Program-made: the position numbers and the translations under genes
Origin: JACCYI01 sp963828075
GTDB lineage: Bacteria; Actinomycetota; Thermoleophilia; Solirubrobacterales; Solirubrobacteraceae
Direction of reading: 5' to 3'
DNA length: 64,000 bases
Assembly (NCBI GenBank): GCA_963828075.1
Contig: CAWHDH010000021.1
Location: 2,604,001-2,668,000 of the forward strand
Shown here: positions 17,388 through 26,074 of the stretch, piece after piece
Layout of the letters: the number at the start of each line of letters is the position of its first letter
Numbering within the stretch: position 1 is the first letter of the stretch
Notes under the pieces: generated by a model
Told to the model about the DNA's origin: nothing
Database searches by the model: none
What the model saw: only the letters and a program-made list of their open reading frames with translations

Positions 17388-18734
17388 ATGATCGCAAGCG
17401 ACGTGGCCGCCGTCCTCGCCGAGCGTTCGCACCGCCTCGCCGCGCTCGTCGGGTGGCTGCTGATCCTGCTCGCAGCGAGCGGGACCGCCCGCGCCTCGAC
17501 CGACCCGCGTGACGCGCCGGGCGATCCGCTCGACCTTCGCGACGTGTCCTTCACGCAGCGCGGAACGGTGCTGTGGCTGAGGGTGCGCACGGAAGGCCCG
17601 TGGTCGGCGGGGATGCTCGCCGACAACGGTCTGTGCCTCGCGCTCGTGCGCAGTCGCGTCATCGGCCGTGTCTGCCTGGGGAGCGACGGCGAGGGCGCGG
17701 TCGTCGCCCGCTGGCTGCCTGCCGGGTCCGCCGGCGAAGCACGACCGATCCGGGCGCGCGTCGTGCGCCCGAACGGGCGGACCGTGCGCGTCCACTTCCG
17801 CCCCCGTGCCCTCGGACTCCGGTTCGGGCGGGTCCGCTGGTTCGTGGAGAGCAACTGGACGGCGGCGGGCGCCTGCGCCGCGGTCTGCACCGACCGAGCG
17901 CCCGATCGCGGGGACTTCACGACGCGCATCGGCGCGCTCGGGGGCCCGCGGTGCTTCGGGGCGGCCGCGCGTGTGACCCGCCCCCGGTGCGTCAACCGGG
18001 CGCTCGCGCGGACGGTGACGCCGAGCCCTTGGACCGCCCTGGTGATGCCCGAGTGGCCGTGCCGACCGGTGGAGCGAACCGGCGGGGCGACGCCGTGCGT
18101 GTTCGGCGCGTTCGACGAGGCCCCCGACCCGCAGATCGCCCTGATCGGCGACAGCCACGCCGCGCACCTGCGCTCGGCGTTCGAGGTGGTGGCGCAGGCC
18201 CGGGGATGGCACGCCGTCTCGCTGACGCGCCCCGGGTGCGCCTTCTCCACCGAGGCCTATCCGGACTCGGCGCCGGAGCGGTGCCTGCGTCGGACCGAGG
18301 AGGTGCTCGCCTGGCTCGAGGCGCACCCCGGCGTGCACAGCGTCTTCACGTCGGCCGCCGCCGGTCGGGGTCTCGGCACCGAGGGGTTCCTGGCCGCCTG
18401 GCGACGCGTCCCGCCGACCGTCCGTCGCATCTACGTCATCCCCGACGTCCCTCGCGTGCGGCAGTCCACGGCCTCCTGCGTCCTGCGCGTGCTGCGCCGG
18501 CGCGCGCGCTCGACGGGCGCCTGCTCCGTCCCGCGGAGCGAGGCGTTCGTCTCCGATCCGCTCCGCAGCGTGACCTCGACGGGCCGGGTGCGCGTGATCG
18601 ATCTGGCCCGCGTGTTCTGCAGCGCGTCGCGGTGCTTCCCGGTCATCGGCGGCGCCTACGTCTACAAGGACGCCAACCACCTCAACCGCGCGTTCGCCAC
18701 GACCCTCGGGCCCGTCATCCTGGGGCTGCTCTGA
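17388..18734 (+). CDS. Membrane-anchored SGNH-hydrolase-domain protein
   Basis: The 448-aa protein has one N-terminal hydrophobic segment (RLAALVGWLLILLAASGTA) and then an extracellular beta-rich region of about 200 residues with paired Cys. The C-terminal domain shows block I IALIGDSHAAH with the Ser nucleophile and block V YKDANHLNR with the Asp-His pair, the SGNH esterase/acyltransferase pattern found in O-acetylases of the OafA type. It could add or remove acetyl groups on the exported glycan. ATG 17388 was taken; a GTG at 17361 preceded by GAGGAG is possible. Divergent from the membrane gene at 16108. Confidence 0.78.
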   Translation: MIASDVAAVLAERSHRLAALVGWLLILLAASGTARASTDPRDAPGDPLDLRDVSFTQRGTVLWLRVRTEGPWSAGMLADNGLCLALVRSRVIGRVCLGSDGEGAVVARWLPAGSAGEARPIRARVVRPNGRTVRVHFRPRALGLRFGRVRWFVESNWTAAGACAAVCTDRAPDRGDFTTRIGALGGPRCFGAAARVTRPRCVNRALARTVTPSPWTALVMPEWPCRPVERTGGATPCVFGAFDEAPDPQIALIGDSHAAHLRSAFEVVAQARGWHAVSLTRPGCAFSTEAYPDSAPERCLRRTEEVLAWLEAHPGVHSVFTSAAAGRGLGTEGFLAAWRRVPPTVRRIYVIPDVPRVRQSTASCVLRVLRRRARSTGACSVPRSEAFVSDPLRSVTSTGRVRVIDLARVFCSASRCFPVIGGAYVYKDANHLNRAFATTLGPVILGLL

Positions 18735-18757
18735 GCACCGGCGATACTGAGGCGCGG

Positions 18758-19534
18758 ATGCGGTCCTACGGCTACCTGTTCGAGCAGATGGTGCGCCGCG
18801 AGCTGCGGCGCAAGTACAAGGGCTCGGCGCTCGGGGTGCTCTGGTACATCGTCAACCCGCTCGTGCTCGCCGCCGCCTACGCGCTGATGTTCTCGCTCGT
18901 CCTGCGCTACGACGCGATCGAGGACTACCCGCTGTTCCTGCTGCTGGGGATCGTCGTGTGGGTGTTCTTCTCCCAGTCGCTGCTCGCGGCGGCGGGCTCG
19001 CTGATCGAGCAGAGCGCGCTCGTGCGCAAGGTGCGCTTTCCGCGCGAGACGATCCCCGCGGCGGTCGTCACGACGCAGCTGGTGATCTTCGCCGTGCTGT
19101 TCTGCGCGCTGATCCCGATCGCCGTGCTCGTCCGCGATTCGGCGTCCGCCGCGCTGCTGCTGCTGCCGCTGATCGTCGCGGCGCTGGCGGCGTTCGTGCT
19201 CGGGCTGGCGCTCGCCGTCGCGGTGCTCCACGCCTACTTCCGCGACGTCGCGCCGATCCTCGGGGCGGCGCTGCTGCCGTGGTTCTTCGTGACGCCGATC
19301 TTCTTCCGGCCCGACGACTTCCCCGGCCTCGGCGAGCGGCCGTGGCTGGGCGACCTCCTGCGCTGGGGCAACCCGGTCGCGCCGTTCATCGAGGCGGTGC
19401 GCGACGTGCTCTACGACGGTGCGGTGCCGTCGGCCGGCACGCTGGGCTACGTGGCGGTCGCGGCACTGGTGGCGCTGGTCGCCGGGCGGCTCGTGTTCCG
19501 CCGCCTCGAGGGCGAGCTGGCCGTGGTCGTCTGA
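18758..19534 (+). CDS. ABC-2 type polysaccharide exporter, permease
   Basis: The 258-aa protein has six predicted membrane helices and the signature of Wzm/TagG/RfbA-type permeases: RRELRRKYKGSALGVLWYIVNPL near the N-terminus, RKVRFPRETIPAA in the middle and a cytoplasmic coupling helix. With the next gene it forms a transporter that moves lipid-linked glycans across the membrane. Stop and start of the two genes overlap (TGATG), showing tight coupling. Located inside the glycan locus, it is the obvious exporter for it. Confidence 0.92.
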   Translation: MRSYGYLFEQMVRRELRRKYKGSALGVLWYIVNPLVLAAAYALMFSLVLRYDAIEDYPLFLLLGIVVWVFFSQSLLAAAGSLIEQSALVRKVRFPRETIPAAVVTTQLVIFAVLFCALIPIAVLVRDSASAALLLLPLIVAALAAFVLGLALAVAVLHAYFRDVAPILGAALLPWFFVTPIFFRPDDFPGLGERPWLGDLLRWGNPVAPFIEAVRDVLYDGAVPSAGTLGYVAVAALVALVAGRLVFRRLEGELAVVV

Positions 19535-20295
19535 TGGTCGCGCGTGGCGAGGTGGTGCTCGAGCACGCGACGCGGACCTTCGTGGTCCGCGCCGACCCGG
19601 CCCGCACGCTCAAGGAGCTGCTGCTGGGGCGCCGGTCGGCGGGCGCGCTGCCGCCGGTCCACGCGCTCGACGACGTCTCCCTGCGGGTCGCGCCCGGCGA
19701 GGCGCTCGGGCTGATCGGCCGCAACGGCGCGGGCAAGACGTCGACCCTGCGCGCGCTGGCCGGCATCGTCCCGCTCGACTCGGGCCGGGCGGAGTGCGGA
19801 GGGCGGGCCGTGTCGCTGCTCGAGCTCGGCGCGGGGTTCGGCGCCGACTTCTCCGGGCGGGAGAACATCCACCTCAACGCCGCGCTGCACGGGCTGGGCC
19901 GGGCGGACGTCGAGGCGCGGATCGACCGGATCGTGGCCTTCTCCGAGCTCGGCGACTTCATCGACGCGCCCGTGCGAACCTACTCGTCCGGGATGTTCGT
20001 CCGGCTCGGGTTCTCGATCGCCGCGCACCTCGACGCCGACGTGCTGCTCATCGACGAGGTCCTCGCCGTCGGTGACGAGGGCTTCCAGCGAAAGTGCCTG
20101 CGGCGGATCTCCGAGCAGATGGCGGCGGGGACGACGCTGGTGCTCGTGTCGCACGACCCAGCGACGATCGAGCGGGTGTGCGAGCGCGTCGTCGTCCTCG
20201 ACGCGGGGCGCGTGGCGTTCGACGGCCCGACCACCGAGGCCCTGGCTGCGTACCGGCGGCTGCTCGACGATGCCCCGGCGGAGGTGCGGGCGTGA
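19534..20295 (+). CDS. ABC-2 type polysaccharide exporter, ATP-binding subunit
   Basis: The 253-aa ATPase has Walker A GRNGAGKTS (residues 62-70), signature YSSGM, Walker B VLLIDEVLAVGDEGFQ and switch His in LVSHDPATIERVC. The GADFSGRENIHLN segment and the short N-terminal extension are typical of Wzt/TagH-type exporters. It lacks the C-terminal carbohydrate-binding domain seen in Wzt proteins that recognise a capped chain end. If export here depends on a cap, recognition must therefore reside elsewhere. ATG 19534 overlaps the permease stop by one base; its own stop overlaps the next GTG. Confidence 0.92.
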   Translation: MVARGEVVLEHATRTFVVRADPARTLKELLLGRRSAGALPPVHALDDVSLRVAPGEALGLIGRNGAGKTSTLRALAGIVPLDSGRAECGGRAVSLLELGAGFGADFSGRENIHLNAALHGLGRADVEARIDRIVAFSELGDFIDAPVRTYSSGMFVRLGFSIAAHLDADVLLIDEVLAVGDEGFQRKCLRRISEQMAAGTTLVLVSHDPATIERVCERVVVLDAGRVAFDGPTTEALAAYRRLLDDAPAEVRA

Positions 20296-20714
20296 AGCCC
20301 GCGGACGCGCTTGCCGCCGCGCGGGCGGAGGTCGAGCGGATCCGCGCGGCCGGGGGCTACGTCGAGCCCGAGGGCGGCCTGACGGTGGCGCCGACCGAGC
20401 GCGTCACCCGCGACCGGTTGCTCGCCTGGGCGCTGATCGACCCGGACCCCGACCTCGTCTACTCGACCCGCCGCCTCGGCGCGCCCATCACGTGGGCCAA
20501 GCGGGGGTTCCTGCGGGCGCTGCGCCAGTACCACGGCGAGCTGCTCGCCCAGCAGACGCGCTTCAACGTGCACGCCGTCGCGTACCTCACCGCACTCGAG
20601 GAGCGGATCGAGGCGCTGGAGCGCGAGCGCGGAGCCTGGATCCATCGATCATCCGTGGATGCCTCGGCGTCGCAGGCCAAGCCAGGGGTCGCCGGCCGCG
20701 AGCACGCAGGGTGA
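20292..20714 (+). CDS. Small helical protein, exporter-associated
   Basis: The 140-aa product begins at GTG 20292, overlapping the ATPase stop (GTGA). It is soluble and mostly helical, with an acidic/basic helix at the start and YLTALEERIEALERERGAW as a short coiled coil. Its centre (RLGAPITWAKRGFLRALRQ followed by YHGELLAQQTRFN) resembles the region that precedes methyltransferase domains in other surface-glycan proteins. No catalytic domain is present. It may be a scaffold or a truncated remnant of such an enzyme. The coupling to the exporter suggests a role in glycan export. Confidence 0.7.
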   Translation: MKPADALAAARAEVERIRAAGGYVEPEGGLTVAPTERVTRDRLLAWALIDPDPDLVYSTRRLGAPITWAKRGFLRALRQYHGELLAQQTRFNVHAVAYLTALEERIEALERERGAWIHRSSVDASASQAKPGVAGREHAG

Positions 20715-20751
20715 CCCCTTCGGTTCGCGGCCGGTGACCCATGGCGCCGGC

Positions 20752-21828
20752 ATGCGGCGGCGAGGCGCCGCGGGAATCGGTGGATCCAGGCTCAACGTCC
20801 ACCAGCTGTTGTCGGGCGCCGGGCCGCACGACGCCGTCACCAACCAGGCCCGCGCCTACCGCCGGGCGTTCGCCTCCTGGGGGTGGGGCGGCGGCGACCA
20901 CGCGGCGCGGCCCGACCGCGCCGTCGAACGCGAGTTCCGGCCGATCCGTGCGCTCGACTCCGGCCCGGAGGATGTCCTGTTGTTCCACTACTCCGCCTAC
21001 GCGCCGCGCCTCGCCGACCAGCTCACGCGGCCGCAGCGCAAGGTGCTCGTCTCGCACAACATCACGCCGGCACAGTGGTTCTGGGACCACGAGCCGCAGA
21101 CCGCCATCCACTGCGAGATCGGGCGGGCGGAGCTCCCGCGCTTCGCCCGTGCCGCCGACGTCGCCGTCGGCGTGTCGCGGTTCAACGCCGACGAGCTGGC
21201 CGCCGCGGGCGCCGCGCGCACCGCCGTCGTGCCGATCCTGCTCGACCCGGCCGGGCTCGGCGCCCCGGCCCCGCCGCCCGAGGGGCCGCCACACGTGCTC
21301 TTCGTGGGGCGGCTCGCGCCGCACAAGCGCCAGGACCTCGTCCTGCGCGCGTTCGCGCTCTACCGCGCCGAGCACGCGCCCGCCGCCCGGCTCACGCTGG
21401 TCGGCGCGCCGATCACGCCCGCCTTCGCCGCGCGTCTGCGCGAACTCGCCGACCGGCTCGCCCCGGGCGCGGTGCGGATCGAGAGCGGCCTCGCGCCGGC
21501 CGACCTGGCCGATCGCTGGCGCGCGGCGCACGCGTTCCTCTGCCTCTCCGAGCACGAGGGCTTCTGCGTCCCGCTGCTCGAGGCGTTCCACTTCGGCGTG
21601 CCGGCGATCGCCCGCCCGGGCGGCGGTATCGGAGAGGTGGCGGGGGACGCGGCGCTGCTCGTCGAGGACGCCGACCCCGCGGTCGCGGCGCAGCTGCTGC
21701 ACCTGGTGGTCTCCGACGCCGCGCTCGCCGCCGAGCTGCGTGCCCGCGGCCGCGCGCGGCTGGCCGCGTTCGACCCCCGCGCTGTCGCCGAGCGGCTGCG
21801 GAGCGTGATCGAGAGCGTCCGCGGCTGA
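20752..21828 (+). CDS. Glycosyltransferase family 4
   Basis: The 358-aa GT-B enzyme has an N-terminal acceptor domain starting RLNVHQLLSGAGPHDAVTNQ and a C-terminal donor domain with VLFVGRLAPHKRQDLVLRAF and the E-x7-E motif in SEHEGFCVPLLEAF. PGGGIGEVAGDAALLV follows. It transfers a nucleotide sugar in the cytoplasm. The start is uncertain: ATG 20752 is the last start before the conserved N-terminus, with GTG 20734 as an alternative. It follows the exporter operon by 37 bp and is likely the last gene of that transcript. Confidence 0.85.
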   Translation: MRRRGAAGIGGSRLNVHQLLSGAGPHDAVTNQARAYRRAFASWGWGGGDHAARPDRAVEREFRPIRALDSGPEDVLLFHYSAYAPRLADQLTRPQRKVLVSHNITPAQWFWDHEPQTAIHCEIGRAELPRFARAADVAVGVSRFNADELAAAGAARTAVVPILLDPAGLGAPAPPPEGPPHVLFVGRLAPHKRQDLVLRAFALYRAEHAPAARLTLVGAPITPAFAARLRELADRLAPGAVRIESGLAPADLADRWRAAHAFLCLSEHEGFCVPLLEAFHFGVPAIARPGGGIGEVAGDAALLVEDADPAVAAQLLHLVVSDAALAAELRARGRARLAAFDPRAVAERLRSVIESVRG

Positions 21829-21966
21829 GCTACTCCCGGCGCGCTCGCAGCAGCCGGCGGCTCCACCTGCCTGTGTGAGACACAACTCCCTTCCCGTGGC
21901 GCGCCGGTAGATGAACTTCCGCGGGTGAAGGAGGTGGTGGGTCGCGGCGGTGGGGGCGTTGGCAGG

Positions 21967-22079
21967 CGGCTCAACCCGACACTCGACACCGTCTCCAGAT
22001 CCATTGTCGGATCGTGCCGCTCCTGGCGGCACAATCCGGCATCCGTCGGGAGATCCGTCTCGATCGTCGGGTTGAGCCG
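21967..22079. repeat. 113-nt imperfect hairpin within element A
   Basis: The outer arms 21967-21980 and 22066-22079 are a perfect 14-bp inverted repeat (CGGCTCAACCCGAC). Pairing resumes toward the tip, where GTGCCG (22014-22019) pairs with CGGCAC (22027-22032). Element B has a shorter, decayed version (27169-27183 with 27209-27223). It could be a structured RNA, a terminator or a transposable-element remnant. Confidence 0.55.
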
Positions 22080-22252
22080 GTGACCCGCCCCGCCCAGTCG
22101 AAACCTTCGCGATTGGGGACCTGTGACCCCTTCCATCGCTACCGGCGCCTCGAGCCCCTCGCGGCCCGGCCCACCCCCGAGGCTCGCCACCCCGACCGCG
22201 TGACTCTCTTCAAATGCCCGATGTTCAGGGCACTCCCAGGCGGGTCACGGAA
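21967..22252 (-). repeat. Non-coding element A, inverted partner of element B
   Basis: This fills most of the 432-bp gap between the GT4 stop (21828) and the minus-strand stop at 22261; the rest (21829-21966) shows nothing I recognise. Read on the minus strand it shares ordered blocks with 27016-27223 on the plus strand. These are CCTGATTCC, GAGTGCCCTGAACA, CGGGCAT, GAGGGGCTCGAG or a close variant, GCGATGGAAGG, TCACCGGC/TGACCGGC, CCGACG and GAGTGTCGGGT. Order and orientation are conserved while intervening bases differ. The motif core TGCCC-8nt-GGGCA lies at 22215-22232, 28 bp after the stop of the gene at 22261. Confidence 0.65.
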
Positions 22253-22260
22253 TCAGGAAG

Positions 22261-24195
22261 TCAGTACGTGATCCGGCTCTGGTCGTAGATCAGGCGGCGG
22301 GATGAGACGTCCTCGCCCAGGACGTCCGGATGCAGGCGGTACAGCCGGAAGGTCCGATTGGCGCGCACAGGCCCGCCGATCGCGCCGAACGGGTACCGGT
22401 CGCCGCGGCGGGTGAGGACGAAGTCGGCCTTCACGCCCCGCGGTGGGTGCGGGAAGAACCCGCTCAGCGGGTCCAGGGCGCACACCGGCCGGCTCGCGAG
22501 CATGTACCAGCTCCACAGCTGGTAGCCGCTCGGCGGGACGTCGATCCGCACGGACGCGCCGGGCGGCAGCTCCCGGTCCCACGTCCGCAGCTCGAGCACG
22601 GCGGGCGTGGCGTGGTCGTAGGTCTCGTCGATCTCGGCGCGCGCGCCGTTGGCGAGCGAGAGGACCAGCAGGACGAAGGCGGCGGTCCACGCCGCGCGGG
22701 CGCCGCGCGAGCGGGCGGCGGACCAGCCGGCCGCGAGCCCGCCGACGGCGAGCGCGACGACCAGCGGCCCAGTGAACGCCAGCGCCTTGAAGTAGAAGAG
22801 CTGGCCCTTGCCACGGGCGTAGAAGTAGACGCCGACGAGCAGGCCCATCGCGACCACCCAGCCCAGTGCCACGGCCAGCTCGCGGGCCCGCACCGCCCGC
22901 AATCCGACCCAGGCGGCGGCGAAGATCGCCGCCGCGCCGGCGACGACGAGCCACACCGGCCCCTCGACGCCGACGAAGCGCCCGAAGGGCAGGTAGGGCA
23001 GCGCGTCGCCCGACCAGCCGGCGAGGTCGGTCCACGGCGCCAGCACGGCGGCCGCCGACAGCGCCTTCTCGGCGACGCCGCGGACGAGCACCGCGACGAC
23101 CGGGACGGCGACCACGCCCGCCACGATCCACGGGACCGGCCGCCGGCGCGGGCCCGGCAGGTGCAGCGCGTCGAGCCATCCGAGCGGCCGCCCCTCGGCC
23201 CGCCGCGTCCGCCAGACGCGCCACCCGGCGACCGCAAGGAAGACCGCGGGGAACGGCAGAAGCAGCGGGTAGGCGAACAGCGCCAGCGCGAGCAGCAGGC
23301 CCAGCGCGGCAAAGCCGCGGCGCGACGGGTGCGCCAGCGCGTGCCACCCGAACAGGAAGACGAGCGGGAGGGCGAACAGCCCCCACAGCTGGTTGTAGTA
23401 GGGGTGGATGGCGACGTAGACGGCGATCCGGTCGAGCGCCACGAGTCCCGCGGCCGCGGTGGCGGCGAGCGGCCCGAAGCCGAGCGCCCGCCGGGCGAAC
23501 AGGAACATCCCGAGCGCGAACAGCCCGTAGAGGACCGCCATCACCGTCGAGAACGCCGCGACCGGGTCCTGGCCCGCGAGCGTGGAGACGGCGGCCAGCG
23601 CCGAGTAGATCGGCACCTTCGAGCGCCAGACGATCGGCATGCGGTCGACCGGCAACTCCTCGCGCACGGCGGTCGGCGGGGCCACCTTCAGCAGTTCGGC
23701 GACGCCGACGGCGATGACCGCGTCGCCGTTCTGGCCGTGGACCGTCGCGACGCCACTGCGGAACACCGGCAGGAGCGAGACGAGCGCCACCAGCATCGCG
23801 ACGAACAGCGGCAGCGCGATCCGCACCGGCCAGTCCGGCGCCCGCGCGCGGGGCTCGTTCCCGCCCTGGGCGCGCCGCACCAGCAGCGCGCCCGCTATCC
23901 CCGCGGTGAGCACGATCGCGAGGGCGGCCTTCATCGGCACGTGGAGGAGCCCGAGCGCCGCCAGCGCCAGGCTCGCGCACGCCGCGCCCAGCGGGAGGAC
24001 GAACAACGGCCGCTCCGCGCGCCACGCCGGCGGGACCAGCAGACGGGCGGGCGCCCAGCCGGCGACCCCGAACAGCACGACGGCGGCGAGCGCGGTCCGT
24101 GCCACCGCGGGCACAGCGTCGACGCCGGCGACCCGCGCGGCGAACGCCTCGGCGAGCGCGATCGCCGCCGCCGCGCCCCCCGCGGCCAGCGCCAC
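22261..24195 (-). CDS. Large polytopic membrane protein, GT-C-like
   Basis: The 644-aa protein has about 13-15 predicted membrane segments and an extracytoplasmic C-terminal domain of about 110 residues (IDETYDHATPAVLELRTW, then SGYQLWSWYMLASRPVCALDPLSG). The first big loop contains VHGQNGDAVIAVGVAELL and WRSKVPIYSALAAVS, acidic and polar stretches as in GT-C transferases. The YDHAT and RIDVPPSGYQLW segments resemble the soluble tails of other actinobacterial cell-envelope membrane proteins. I place the start at GTG 24195, 20 bp after the upstream WecG-like gene stop. Role: probably surface-glycan transfer or polymerisation; not proven. Confidence 0.65.
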   Translation of the reverse strand: MALAAGGAAAAIALAEAFAARVAGVDAVPAVARTALAAVVLFGVAGWAPARLLVPPAWRAERPLFVLPLGAACASLALAALGLLHVPMKAALAIVLTAGIAGALLVRRAQGGNEPRARAPDWPVRIALPLFVAMLVALVSLLPVFRSGVATVHGQNGDAVIAVGVAELLKVAPPTAVREELPVDRMPIVWRSKVPIYSALAAVSTLAGQDPVAAFSTVMAVLYGLFALGMFLFARRALGFGPLAATAAAGLVALDRIAVYVAIHPYYNQLWGLFALPLVFLFGWHALAHPSRRGFAALGLLLALALFAYPLLLPFPAVFLAVAGWRVWRTRRAEGRPLGWLDALHLPGPRRRPVPWIVAGVVAVPVVAVLVRGVAEKALSAAAVLAPWTDLAGWSGDALPYLPFGRFVGVEGPVWLVVAGAAAIFAAAWVGLRAVRARELAVALGWVVAMGLLVGVYFYARGKGQLFYFKALAFTGPLVVALAVGGLAAGWSAARSRGARAAWTAAFVLLVLSLANGARAEIDETYDHATPAVLELRTWDRELPPGASVRIDVPPSGYQLWSWYMLASRPVCALDPLSGFFPHPPRGVKADFVLTRRGDRYPFGAIGGPVRANRTFRLYRLHPDVLGEDVSSRRLIYDQSRITY

Positions 24196-24215
24196 GCGCC
24201 AAGAGCGGCTCAGGC

Positions 24216-25058
24216 TTAGACGGCCGTGCGGCGCCCGCGTGCCTGGGCCACCACCCGCGAGATGAATACCGGGTTGCCCAGGAGGTACCGCCGCCACATC
24301 CGCTGCGGCTCCACGCCCAGTCTGAAGATCCATTCGAGCCCATTGTCGGCCAACCACCCCGGGGCGCGCGGAACGCGGCCCGAGACGTAGTCGAACAGCG
24401 CGCCGACCGTCCACAGCACGTCGACCTCGAGCGCGTCGAGGTGGCGCTGGACCCACAGCTCCTGCTTCGGCGTCCCCATGCCGACCAGCAGGATGTCCGG
24501 CGCGCAGGCGTTGACGTCCTCGAGCACGCGGGCGGCATGGTCGGAGCCGACCTCGAAGAACCCGTGATGGCAGCCGACCACCCGCAGGCCGGGATGGCGC
24601 GCCTGGAGGCGGCCGGCCGCCTCGCGGGCGGCGCCCGGCTCCGAGCCGAGCAGGTAGATCGAGCGCTCGGTCTGCTCGCACAGGGCGGCCAGCGACCAGA
24701 TCCAGTCGGCGCCGGTCATCCGGTGGGGGACGGGCAGGTCGAGCGCCTTGGCGGCGACGCGGACGCCGTAGCCGTCGCAGTACACGAGGTCGGCCTCGCG
24801 CAGGGCGGCGCGCAGCTCCGGTCGCTCCTGGGACTGGTTGAGCACGTGCGCGTTGACGTACATCACCCGCCGCGGGCGGCCGGTGGCGTGCCAGCCGGTG
24901 ATCATCCGCAGCAGCTCGTCGGGCTGGCCGAGGTCGATCGGGATGTCGAAGATCCGCGACTTCGGGCGCGGGGCGAGATGGATGGTGTCGGCTTCCGTAC
25001 CGGCGATGAGCTGCGCGCTGCTGATGGGAACTCCCCTTCGCGACCCCGGGTCCGGCAT
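24216..25058 (-). CDS. WecG/TagA/CpsF-family glycosyltransferase (GT26)
   Basis: The 280-aa enzyme belongs to the family that adds ManNAc or ManNAcA to a lipid-linked GlcNAc. Visible motifs are VMYVNAHVLNQS, LVYCDGYGVRVAAKALDLP, RMTGADW, LLGSEPGAAREAA and the diagnostic VGMGTPKQELWVQRH. The last 60 residues hold basic, aromatic sequence (EWIFRLGVEPQRMWRRYLLG) that in this family binds the membrane. ATG 25058 is supported by AGAGGA five bases upstream. Divergent from the GT4 gene at 25070, with only 11 bp between the starts. Likely the second sugar of the glycan lipid. Confidence 0.9.
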   Translation of the reverse strand: MPDPGSRRGVPISSAQLIAGTEADTIHLAPRPKSRIFDIPIDLGQPDELLRMITGWHATGRPRRVMYVNAHVLNQSQERPELRAALREADLVYCDGYGVRVAAKALDLPVPHRMTGADWIWSLAALCEQTERSIYLLGSEPGAAREAAGRLQARHPGLRVVGCHHGFFEVGSDHAARVLEDVNACAPDILLVGMGTPKQELWVQRHLDALEVDVLWTVGALFDYVSGRVPRAPGWLADNGLEWIFRLGVEPQRMWRRYLLGNPVFISRVVAQARGRRTAV

Positions 25059-25069
25059 CGTATTCCTCT

Positions 25070-26074
25070 GTGCTCCGGATAGCCATCGATTACCGCGATG
25101 CCGCAGCCGCGCGGCCCGGGGGCTGGGGTCGCTACGCCCGCGAGCTGGTGCGCGCGCTGCGGGCCGCGGGGGAGGTGCGCCCGGTCGCGCTCGCGGGCGG
25201 CTGGCCGGGGCCCGAGGCGGCGTGGGAGCAGGCGGGCCTGCCGCTCGCGGCGGCGGCCCGGCGGGCCGCGCTCATCCATGCGCCGAACTGCTTCCTGCCG
25301 CTGGTGCGACCGTGCCCGGGTGTGGTGACGATCCACGACCTCGCCTTCGAGGCGCACCCCGGCGACTTCACGGCGCGCACCCGCGCCAAGTACCGCTGGC
25401 TGACCCCGCGCGCCGCGCGCTCGGCCCAGCGCGTGATCGTCGACTCCGCCTTCACCCGCGCGGACGTCTGCGAGCGCTACGGCGTCGACCCGGACCGCGT
25501 GCGCGTCATCGCGCTCGCTCCGGCCCTGGCCGCCGGCGACGCGCCCCCGCCGCCCGGTCCCTACCTGCTCGGCGTCGGCGACCTGCGCGCCAAGAAGAAC
25601 TGGGGCCGCCTCGTGACCGCCTGGCGGGCGCTGCGGGCCGGCGGGCTCCCGCACCGCCTGGTCATCGCCGGCGCGGACGCCGGAGCCGGAGCCGCGCTGC
25701 GGGCGGCGGCGGGCGGCGAGCCGCTCGAGCTGCCCGGCTACACCGACGACCGCACGCTCGACGCCCTCATGCGCGGGGCCGACCTGCTCGTGCACCCGAG
25801 CCTCTACGAGGGGTTCGGGCTCGTCGTCCTCGAGGCCCAGGCGCGTGGCTGCCCGGTCGCGCTCGCGCGAGGGACGGCGCTGCCCGACACGGGCGGCGAG
25901 GCCGCGATCGCCTTCGACCCCCACGACCCCGACGCCATCGCCGCGGCGGTCTCGGAGGCGCTCGGCCGCCGTGAGGAGCTGGCGGCGAGGGGCCGCGCGC
26001 ACGCCGCCGGCTTCACCTGGGCCAGGACCGCCGCGGCGACCGCCGCCGTCTACCGCGAGGCGCTCGCGGCATGA
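25070..26074 (+). CDS. Glycosyltransferase family 4
   Basis: The 334-aa enzyme starts at GTG 25070 with LRIAIDYRDAAAARPGGWGRYARELVRAL. The donor domain contains YLLGVGDLRAKKNWGRLVTAW, LPGYTDDRTLDALMRGADLLVHPS and the E-x7-E motif in YEGFGLVVLEAQA. This type is related to mannosyltransferases of surface-polysaccharide loci. It ends by overlapping the next GT2 gene (ATGA). Acceptor and sugar cannot be read. Confidence 0.88.
   Translation: MLRIAIDYRDAAAARPGGWGRYARELVRALRAAGEVRPVALAGGWPGPEAAWEQAGLPLAAAARRAALIHAPNCFLPLVRPCPGVVTIHDLAFEAHPGDFTARTRAKYRWLTPRAARSAQRVIVDSAFTRADVCERYGVDPDRVRVIALAPALAAGDAPPPPGPYLLGVGDLRAKKNWGRLVTAWRALRAGGLPHRLVIAGADAGAGAALRAAAGGEPLELPGYTDDRTLDALMRGADLLVHPSLYEGFGLVVLEAQARGCPVALARGTALPDTGGEAAIAFDPHDPDAIAAAVSEALGRREELAARGRAHAAGFTWARTAAATAAVYREALAA

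Noticed and set aside
22014..22271. Small open frame next to element A
   Set aside because: It is made of the repeat blocks, lies opposite to the stop of the membrane gene and shows no recognisable protein features.
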